Source: Acidobacteriota bacterium (GTDB taxonomy: Bacteria; Acidobacteriota; Terriglobia; Acidiferrales; UBA7541). Taken from it: a stretch of DNA of 11,916 nucleotides. Under the pieces are notes generated by a model. It had not been told where the DNA came from, did not search any database, and worked only from the letters and a program-made list of their open reading frames with translations. The stretch lies in the NCBI GenBank assembly GCA_003224135.1, contig QHYO01000101.1, positions 1 to 11,916 on the forward strand, read 5' to 3'. Each line of letters starts with the position of its first letter. The stretch's first letter is position 1. Position numbers and translations under genes: made by a program. This document shows, piece after piece, positions 1 to 5,088 of this stretch.

Positions 1-387
1 CTTCATCTCCCGTACGCGGGCGAGCAGGAATACAGCCGCATGGTGTTGATCGAAAAGGGGGTGCGTCCCGGCGATATTCGCATCTTGAAACCGCGTATCC
101 TGAACACCGCGGACGAGCTTCATATCGTCGCCGAGGCTCTCGATCAGCAGCGCGGTGCCCCGGTAATTGTTGTCACCTCGAAAGCTCACACGCGCAGGGT
201 TCGTGTGCTCTGGGAAAAAGTCTCGCGCGGACACGGTAGCGGACGCATACTTGTCCGCGCCGCGCCTGAAGATTACTTCGACGCATCGCACTGGTGGCGC
301 TCGACGCCCGACGCTCTTAGTGTCGTCCGCGAATATCTCGGCCTGCTGAACGTGTGGGCCGGCCTGCCGGTTACTCACACCAAATGA
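1..387 (+). CDS. DUF218 (YdcF/SanA/ElyC-like) protein, C-terminal part, 5' truncated
   Basis: The frame is open from the first base, so the gene starts to the left of the window; an internal ATG at position 40 is not its start. About 128 C-terminal residues are visible. They fit the second half of the DUF218 fold: a YSRMVLIEKGV helix, GDIRIL, then NTADELHIVAEAL (the family's conserved NT...E region), a central strand VIVVTSKAHTRR and a closing WWRS...VVREYLGLLNVWAG segment. DUF218 proteins such as E. coli YdcF, SanA and ElyC are poorly defined; several are membrane-anchored and linked to envelope or polysaccharide metabolism. The N-terminal part of the domain, and any membrane anchor, is outside the window. 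The gene converges on the phosphatase gene, with 58 bp between the stops. The family call is from motif memory and fairly secure; the biochemical role is unknown. Confidence 0.8.
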   Translation, partial: LHLPYAGEQEYSRMVLIEKGVRPGDIRILKPRILNTADELHIVAEALDQQRGAPVIVVTSKAHTRRVRVLWEKVSRGHGSGRILVRAAPEDYFDASHWWRSTPDALSVVREYLGLLNVWAGLPVTHTK

Positions 388-445
388 AAGCCTAACTACA
401 GCCTGCGGCGAATCGACCACAACCGCCCAACTGCGCTTCACAAAA

Positions 446-1228
446 TCAGAAAAACAAAAACCACTTTCTCTTGGCTAGTTCTTCAACGATTTCCGGCACA
501 TGAGGGAGCGGGCGTCCTTCAAAAGCCGCCAGCGGATTTGTCACGAATAACGCCTCTGCCTTTTCTTCTCCAAATTCCGCGCGAACCACGTCGTACGCAG
601 CCCGCAACTTGTGCGGCCGGCTCGTCAGATTATGCGCGTCGCTCGCGACAAAATGCACCAGACCGCGCGCGATCCACGCAAGCGCAGCCTGCCGCGCCGC
701 TGTCCCAAAACTTCCCGTCAACGACCCGCCGGTCACCTGGCCGTATCCCCCGGTCCGAATCCACTTTTCCAGTCGCTTCGGCTGTGTTCGAATGATGACG
801 TTCCGCTCCGGATGCGTGATGATTGGCCGTAAACCCGCCAATTGAATTTCATAAATGGTCTGGTCCATCGCGGGAGGAATGGAGAATTCATTGAACTCCA
901 CCAGCAGACAATCCTTTTGATGAATGCAAAACGGCGCGGCATCTCTCTTTAGTGCCGCGATATTTTCCGGGCTCAAATGAAAATCGCAGCCCGTCGCAAG
1001 TTTCAGCCGGTCGCCCACGGCTCTTTGCAAGTCCATCGAAGCCTGCCGCACGGCCGCGAAATCAAAACGGTATTCGTTGTTCGAATGCGGCGTCGCCACA
1101 ACGTGAGTAATTCCGTCGGAAATCGCCATCTCCGCCATTGCCAGCGACTCTTCAGCGCTCCTCGCGCCGTCATCCATTCCGCTCAATATGTGGCAATGCA
1201 GGTCAATCATGATTCGCGAATCCATCAT
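446..1228 (-). CDS. CpsB/CapC/YwqE-type PHP-domain tyrosine-protein phosphatase
   Basis: A 260-residue PHP-superfamily metal-dependent phosphatase of the capsule-regulating CpsB/YwqE family, close to the usual length of about 250. Visible motifs: DLHCHILSGMDDGA (9-22; H11 and H13 metal ligands), ATPH (45-48), GCDFHLS (80-86), LLVEFNE (108-114), ITHPERN (137-143; H139) and SDAHN (196-200; D197, H199). Family members dephosphorylate bacterial tyrosine kinases (Wzc/CapB/CpsD) that control exopolysaccharide polymerisation and export; no kinase gene is in this window. In GCDF an Asp sits where many relatives have Glu. The start ATG (1228) overlaps the upstream gene's TGA as ATGA, so translation is probably coupled; two further ATGs follow at once (codons 2 and 7), so the exact start is uncertain by a few residues. 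The last residues read KRKWFLFF, an unusually aromatic tail. Confidence 0.9.
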   Translation of the reverse strand: MMDSRIMIDLHCHILSGMDDGARSAEESLAMAEMAISDGITHVVATPHSNNEYRFDFAAVRQASMDLQRAVGDRLKLATGCDFHLSPENIAALKRDAAPFCIHQKDCLLVEFNEFSIPPAMDQTIYEIQLAGLRPIITHPERNVIIRTQPKRLEKWIRTGGYGQVTGGSLTGSFGTAARQAALAWIARGLVHFVASDAHNLTSRPHKLRAAYDVVRAEFGEEKAEALFVTNPLAAFEGRPLPHVPEIVEELAKRKWFLFF

Positions 1229-1608
1229 CCGCGGAGAGCGCTAAAAACCTGCCAGATTCCCAGCAAAAACATCAAGGAAGCAAAAATCCGCCTCATTCGC
1301 GCAGCAGGGATCCGTTTTGCAAGATTCCCACCGGCAATTCCGCCGAGGAACACTCCCGGAATCAGCAGCAAGCCTGTTTGCCACGAAACGTAATCCGATT
1401 TTGCGTACGCGATCACCGCCAGCAGTCCCGTCGGAGGTATCAGTGCCACCAAACTCGTTCCCTGCGCGCGATGCTGGCTGAATCCCAGCAGCAAGCCGAG
1501 AATCGGAACTAAAATCACGCCTCCGCCGATTCCAAACATTCCTGATGCGATTCCGCTCGCCAGACCTGCCAGCAGCACACCGGCATCCACAAGCATTTGC
1601 CGGCTCAT
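1225..1608 (-). CDS. Half-size TauE/SafE (TSUP, DUF81) membrane protein B
   Basis: 127 residues, about half of a normal TauE/SafE permease (about 250 residues, two homologous repeats of roughly four membrane segments). The repeat signature is complete: GLASGIASGMFGIGGG (15-30), VILVPILGLLLG (31-42), HRAQGTSLVALIPPTGL (46-62), then hydrophobic segments near 79-95 and 107-123. The family is linked to export or uptake of small organic and inorganic anions such as sulfite, sulfoacetate and sulfonates; the substrate here is unknown. I chose the ATG at 1608 because it overlaps the TGA of half-transporter A as ATGA, and because residues upstream in this frame (it stays open to 2022) are low-quality out-of-phase sequence over gene A. 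It likely pairs with A to form an eight-helix unit, which is inference. Its own stop overlaps the start of the phosphatase gene. Confidence 0.85.
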   Translation of the reverse strand: MSRQMLVDAGVLLAGLASGIASGMFGIGGGVILVPILGLLLGFSQHRAQGTSLVALIPPTGLLAVIAYAKSDYVSWQTGLLLIPGVFLGGIAGGNLAKRIPAARMRRIFASLMFLLGIWQVFSALRG

Positions 1609-2060
1609 GCTCGGCCGCCCTCTCTTCGAACCGCCGACGCCGCGGCAGGTTGCGAGGGCCGCGCCTTCATCCACAGCAGCACTGCCGAAAACATCAGAAA
1701 TCCGCCGAATAGTCCCTTTAGGAGTTGCGTCGACATCGGCACCGCAATCTTTCCGCCGAGGTACGCTCCTAAGATCATCCCCACTGCGCACAAAATTCCG
1801 GCGTGCAAATCCACGTTTCCGGCTTTCCAGTATTGCCGCAGCGCTCCAAGGCCGATAGGCGGCAGAAGAATAAAAAGCGAAGTTCCCTGCGCCAGGTGCT
1901 GGTCCATATGCAGAATGTGCACCATCGCCGGCACCAGCACGATGCCGCCGCCAATTCCAAGCAGCCCTACCAGAATGCCTGCAACAATTCCCAGCAGCAA
2001 AACCAGAAAAATTGTCACGCAATCCGTCCTGCGAAAAAACTTTCGCCTTCCGCGCGTCAT
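1605..2060 (-). CDS. Half-size TauE/SafE (TSUP, DUF81) membrane protein A
   Basis: 151 residues, a second single-repeat TauE/SafE protein. Signature: GIVAGILVGLLGIGGG (24-39), VLVPAMVHILHM (41-52), HLAQGTSLFILLPPIGL (55-71), then hydrophobic segments near 87-103 and 113-131, and a polar C-terminal tail ending REGGRA. The alignment with protein B (LGIGGG, LVP, H.AQGTSL, PP.GL) is clear, so A and B are paralogous halves. The N-terminus to the ATG at 2060 is basic (RGRRKFFRRTD) with no strong Shine-Dalgarno site; a GTG at 2018 (codon 15), preceded by AGGACGG about 9 bases upstream, would remove that extension and is a credible alternative. It is first in a three-gene minus-strand run (A, B, phosphatase) joined by 4-bp overlaps, so the three are probably co-transcribed. 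Whether A and B form one transporter cannot be seen from sequence. Confidence 0.85.
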   Translation of the reverse strand: MTRGRRKFFRRTDCVTIFLVLLLGIVAGILVGLLGIGGGIVLVPAMVHILHMDQHLAQGTSLFILLPPIGLGALRQYWKAGNVDLHAGILCAVGMILGAYLGGKIAVPMSTQLLKGLFGGFLMFSAVLLWMKARPSQPAAASAVRREGGRA

Positions 2061-2155
2061 TTCATTTTGTCCGGCCTTTCACGGCGAAGCAACGCTTCTC
2101 CATCTTAAACAACGCGTAACATACACTTCGCCGCGCGCCGGCTCTTTTGCGAACC

Positions 2156-2164
2156 TGCTATATT
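2156..2164 (+). promoter_or_regulatory. Candidate extended -10 element (TGCTATATT) upstream of the dehydrogenase
   Basis: In the 180-bp divergent gap between half-transporter A and the dehydrogenase, TGCTATATT resembles a TGn-TATAAT extended -10 box. No good -35 hexamer lies about 17 bases upstream, as an extended -10 promoter would allow. It would start a transcript near 2171, with a leader of about 70-90 bases. This is pattern matching against the housekeeping sigma consensus only. No comparable promoter could be picked out for the minus-strand genes; the gap also holds a tight GAAGC-AAC-GCTTC hairpin at 2086-2098. Confidence 0.25.
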
Positions 2165-2240
2165 GGTAGCGTAGCCCTTGCGCCGTATGCGCGTAGTTTT
2201 TCCAGCCTGATTTTTCGGGGCCAGCCTACTTCTTCTGTGA

Positions 2241-3617
2241 ATGAGGAGCGATTACAGTCAGATGCCTACCGACCGGAAACCAGAATTCTTCAAAGGTGCT
2301 CAATTAAAAGTCGGAATTATCGGATGCGGTTACGTAGGACTTCCCCTGGCGCTCCGTTTTGCCGAAGCGGGCCACAAGGTCACCGGCTTTGACACCGATC
2401 CCGCGAAAGTCTCCATGCTGAATGCCGGCAAGTCCTACATTGAGCATATCCAGCAGACCAAAATCCAGCAGTTCGTCAACAGCCGCCATTTCAGCGCCAC
2501 CACCGATTTTTCCAAGCTCAAGGAAACAGACGCCATTCTCATTTGCGTTCCCACTCCTCTCGATGAACGCCGCGAGCCGGACCTCAGCTACGTCGAGCAA
2601 ACCGCCATCTCCATTCAGCCGCACCTGCAGAAGGGCCACCTCGTCGTCCTGGAATCCACCACATATCCAGGCACGACGGAAGAACTTGTGCTTCCAATCC
2701 TTGAAAAAAACGGTTTAAAGTGCCCCATTACGTCCGGAATCGAAAGCGAAAATATTCCCACTGATTTTTTCCTGGCGTTTTCGCCCGAACGCGAGGACCC
2801 CGGAAATAAGCAATATGGCCTCGCGCAAATTCCAAAGGTTGTTGGCGGCATCAATCCACCCAGCAGCCGCGCGGCAATCGCTCTTTACGCTCAGGTAGTC
2901 GCTCGCGTTGTGCCCGTCAGCTCCACCCGCGCGGCGGAAATGGCCAAGCTTCTCGAAAATATCTTTCGTTGCGTCAACATCGCCCTCGTCAATGAACTGA
3001 AGCTTCTCGCATCACGCATGAAAATCGACATTTGGGAAGTCATCGACGCGGCGGCAACAAAACCCTTTGGCTTCATGCCTTTTTACCCGGGTCCGGGACT
3101 CGGCGGCCACTGCATTCCCGTCGATCCTTATTATCTTTCCTGGAAGGCGCGCGAATTCGATTTCGCCGCTCGATTCATCGAGCTCGCCGGCGAAATCAAT
3201 ACCTACATGCCCTATCACGTTGTGGATGCCGTCGCTGCTGCCCTCAATCGACAGAAAAAAAGTCTCAACGGCTCAAAGTTGCTGATCCTCGGTGTCGCCT
3301 ACAAAAAGGACGTGGACGACCTTCGCGAGTCGCCGTCGCTCAAAATCATGCAACTCCTTCAGCAGCGTGGCGCGCACCTCGAGTACAACGATCCTTACTT
3401 CCCGCAAATGCACAAAATGCGCCACTACAATTTCGAAAATATGAAATCAGTGCCAATCTCCAAGGACATGCTTGCTAAATATGACGCCGCACTGATCGCC
3501 ACCGACCACTCCAGCTACGACTACCACGCGATTGTCGATGGCTCAAAGCTGGTGGTCGACACGCGGAACGCGACTCGACGCGTCACCCGCAACCGCGATC
3601 GCATTATTCCCTGTTAG
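2241..3617 (+). CDS. UDP-N-acetyl-D-hexosamine 6-dehydrogenase (WbpA/TviB/WecC-type nucleotide sugar dehydrogenase)
   Basis: 458 residues, a full-length UDP-glucose/UDP-mannose dehydrogenase superfamily enzyme: NAD-dependent, four-electron oxidation of a UDP-hexose C6 alcohol to a uronate. Rossmann motif VGIIGCGYVGLPLA (24-37), CVPTPL (102-107), ESTTYPGTTEE (138-148), SPERED (181-186), AKLLENIFR with K235 (235-243), catalytic Cys in GLGGHCIPVDP (286-296; C291), and C-terminal GVAYKKDVDDLRESP (351-365). The ESTTYPGTTEE and GVAYKKDVDDLRESP forms are closest, from memory, to the UDP-GlcNAc/UDP-GalNAc dehydrogenases WbpA/WbpO/TviB rather than to UDP-glucose or GDP-mannose dehydrogenases; substrate is inference. 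The ATG at 2241 has no visible Shine-Dalgarno site; an ATG 21 bases downstream (2262) has GAGGAG at 2243-2248, so the protein may start at MPTDRK. Product and epimerase at 8738 could act in sequence. Confidence 0.93.
   Translation: MRSDYSQMPTDRKPEFFKGAQLKVGIIGCGYVGLPLALRFAEAGHKVTGFDTDPAKVSMLNAGKSYIEHIQQTKIQQFVNSRHFSATTDFSKLKETDAILICVPTPLDERREPDLSYVEQTAISIQPHLQKGHLVVLESTTYPGTTEELVLPILEKNGLKCPITSGIESENIPTDFFLAFSPEREDPGNKQYGLAQIPKVVGGINPPSSRAAIALYAQVVARVVPVSSTRAAEMAKLLENIFRCVNIALVNELKLLASRMKIDIWEVIDAAATKPFGFMPFYPGPGLGGHCIPVDPYYLSWKAREFDFAARFIELAGEINTYMPYHVVDAVAAALNRQKKSLNGSKLLILGVAYKKDVDDLRESPSLKIMQLLQQRGAHLEYNDPYFPQMHKMRHYNFENMKSVPISKDMLAKYDAALIATDHSSYDYHAIVDGSKLVVDTRNATRRVTRNRDRIIPC
2243..2248 (+). 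promoter_or_regulatory. Ribosome binding site candidate (GAGGAG) for an alternative dehydrogenase start at 2262
   Basis: GAGGAG lies 13 bases before the ATG at 2262. The spacing is long but usable, and the upstream ATG at 2241 has no purine-rich site in front of it. It favours a protein seven residues shorter than the longest reading frame; the Rossmann fold starts at residue 23, so both forms would be functional. Confidence 0.35.
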
Positions 3618-3637
3618 CGCTCTTCTTCTGTAGCGGC

Positions 3638-3665
3638 CGCCTTCTCCAGGCGAGTGGTTCTTTTT
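3638..3665 (+). terminator. Weak candidate intrinsic terminator after the dehydrogenase
   Basis: A perfect 5-bp stem CGCCT/AGGCG (3638-3642 and 3648-3652) with a five-base loop is followed after eight bases by TTTTT (3661-3665). It lies 20 bases past the dehydrogenase stop, in the 66-bp gap between convergent genes, which is the right place. The stem is short and the T-run is separated from it, so it may be chance. Confidence 0.35.
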
Positions 3666-3683
3666 CGCCGCGCGGTTCAATTT

Positions 3684-4703
3684 TCAACCCTGCGCAACCG
3701 GCGCAGCCGCGGGAATCGCGGCCGTCATCGAACGCCGCCAAACATACCGCGCAGGCAGGAACAGAATCATCATCCACAGCAGCACCACCGGACCACGGCC
3801 AATAAAAAACAATAACAGTGCCGAAACGCTCGCCGCTGCCTCCTTGAATCCCGCGGAGGCCGCGCTATGGAATTGCGCTCCGAGCGATTCAACCGGCGCA
3901 GGAATCTCTTCCCTCAGCGAAAGCTGCAGGTTCGCGAAAATCACGCGATGTTCCGAGGATTGCCGTTCCGCTTCGAGGCGATTGACTTCCGCGTTCGCGC
4001 TGGCGATTTGCCGCTGCAGTTCCCTGACGTTTCCATCCGGATAGGTCTGCTTCTTTAGGAGCTCTTGTAAGCGCCGCAGCGTGCCCTGTGCATTGCTCAA
4101 GCGCGCTTCGAGGTCCGCGCGTTGCTGGGTGATTTCGTCCGCCGCTTGCTCTTCCTGCTCAACCTGGCCAAGCGATTTCAGTTCGCTCACCGTGGCGCCC
4201 AGTTCCGGCGAGGGAACTCGCAACGTGGCAGAGAGAACACTTCCGCTGCGCCGGCCCACCATCCGCAACCGCGCGGCATATCCGCGATGACGCTCGAGAA
4301 TCTCTGCAAGGGATGCGCGCGATTGCGCGAACTCTTTCGTAGCCAGCGCAAGCTGCGCCGTATGAGCAATCAACGGCGTCGCAAATGGCAAGGCAGCAGC
4401 CACCTGCCTTCTATCAGTCGTCCGAGGCTCGAGCGGCGCACTCATTGGCTCGGGCAGGTCCTTGAATTTATCCATGTCCTCAAAAGATCCGTCGTTCGCC
4501 TGTAGCGCGCTCGTCCCAGTTTCGGCGTGTTGCGCCTCGCGAGTGGACCGCGTGGCCTCCTTCAAACCCGGCGGAGGGCTCAGCCGACTGAATTGCGCAA
4601 GAACCACAAAGCACACAACACCAGCAAACGCCAACACCAGGCCGCGTCGAACCCTGGACATCGCGCGAAACTGGGTAAGCAGCAATCTCAATATGTTTCT
4701 CAT
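3684..4703 (-). CDS. DUF4349 domain membrane protein
   Basis: 339 residues from the chosen start. A membrane segment near 21-38 (LVLAFAGVVCFVVLAQF) is followed by a polar Pro/Glu-rich stretch (40-95), the DUF4349 core (about 110-265) and a C-terminal membrane segment (293-320), then a short basic tail. Within the core, TAQLALATKEF (115-125), ...HRGYAARL (139-146), ATLRVPSPEL (159-168) and LGQVEQEEQAADEIT (178-192) match the family pattern, followed by a heptad-like coiled coil (193-250, ADLEARLSNAQGTL onward) and FANLQLSL. DUF4349 proteins are envelope proteins of unknown function; some sit beside ECF sigma/anti-sigma pairs, but none is here. I chose the ATG at 4703 because GGAGG precedes it by 8 bases; the frame stays open to 4823, but the extra N-terminal residues look non-coding. 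An ATG at 4718 with GAGG six bases upstream is also possible. Confidence 0.85.
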   Translation of the reverse strand: MRNILRLLLTQFRAMSRVRRGLVLAFAGVVCFVVLAQFSRLSPPPGLKEATRSTREAQHAETGTSALQANDGSFEDMDKFKDLPEPMSAPLEPRTTDRRQVAAALPFATPLIAHTAQLALATKEFAQSRASLAEILERHRGYAARLRMVGRRSGSVLSATLRVPSPELGATVSELKSLGQVEQEEQAADEITQQRADLEARLSNAQGTLRRLQELLKKQTYPDGNVRELQRQIASANAEVNRLEAERQSSEHRVIFANLQLSLREEIPAPVESLGAQFHSAASAGFKEAAASVSALLLFFIGRGPVVLLWMMILFLPARYVWRRSMTAAIPAAAPVAQG

Positions 4704-4711
4704 GGGGATAG

Positions 4712-4716
4712 CCTCC
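4712..4716 (-). promoter_or_regulatory. Shine-Dalgarno site (GGAGG) fixing the DUF4349 start
   Basis: On the minus strand GGAGG is followed by eight bases and the ATG at 4703-4701, close to ideal spacing. It argues against the longer open frame that begins at 4823 and puts the start shortly before the predicted N-terminal membrane segment, giving a sensible topology. Confidence 0.65.
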
Positions 4717-5075
4717 ATGGCCATCCTCATTAGAACGACCCACGTCGTATTTCTTGCAGCCGCCGCCTCTGCCGGCAAACAACCTTCTCGCGCCGCCCCT
4801 TCAGACACCGAGCAGCAAGGCAAGTTACGTTATGACTTCTGTTCATCAAGAGTAACTTACCGAGCCAGGCACATAGCACGGCGATTCTAGTACTCAAGCC
4901 TTACGCGTCTCTGTATCGTCTGACCAATCGCTTCAATTGCTGATTTGTGCCGGCGTCGGACTTGCGTGCTGGTCGCTCCCTGCGACGCACGCGTCTGTGT
5001 GGCCGGCCGGAGCGCGTGTTCCTGTCGATCGCCAACGAATGACACAAGACGCGCCGATTGACCAACAAGACCTTG

Positions 5076-5081
5076 AAAGGG
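5076..5081 (+). promoter_or_regulatory. Ribosome binding site (AAAGGG) of the repeat/Kelch lipoprotein
   Basis: AAAGGG lies seven bases before the ATG at 5089. Together with the signal peptide that begins immediately after this ATG, it fixes the start. Confidence 0.5.
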
Positions 5082-5088
5082 TGAAAAC

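Larger units (their letters stand above)
4704..5088. other. Divergent intergenic region between the DUF4349 gene and the repeat/Kelch lipoprotein gene
   Basis: The largest gap in the window, 385 bp, holds no convincing gene. It must contain promoters for both flanking genes, but no clear -35/-10 pair stands out. The visible structure is a perfect 7-bp inverted repeat, AAGTTAC (4822-4828) and GTAACTT (4852-4858), with arms 30 bases apart (about three helical turns), on the DUF4349 side. On the minus strand TTGATG and TAACTT, 16 bases apart, form a poor sigma70-like pair whose second hexamer lies in one arm. The lipoprotein-side half has no recognisable signal except its ribosome binding site. 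Confidence 0.5.

Noticed and set aside
40..42. ATG at 40 as the start of the DUF218 gene
   Set aside because: The frame is open from base 1 and the upstream residues (LPYAGEQEYSR) fit the family; the start lies outside.
1609..2022. An N-terminal extension of half-transporter B to a 265-residue protein
   Set aside because: The added residues are out-of-phase sequence over half-transporter A (Cys/Arg/Trp-rich, no membrane segments), and the ATGA overlap gives a clear start at 1608.
2086..2098. GAAGC-AAC-GCTTC mini-hairpin in the leader of half-transporter A
   Set aside because: A five-bp stem with three-base loop is easily met by chance, and nothing around it suggests a riboswitch, attenuator or operator.
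4704..4823. A 40-residue N-terminal extension of the DUF4349 protein
   Set aside because: GGAGG eight bases before the ATG at 4703 explains the start, and the extension has no family similarity or ribosome binding site.
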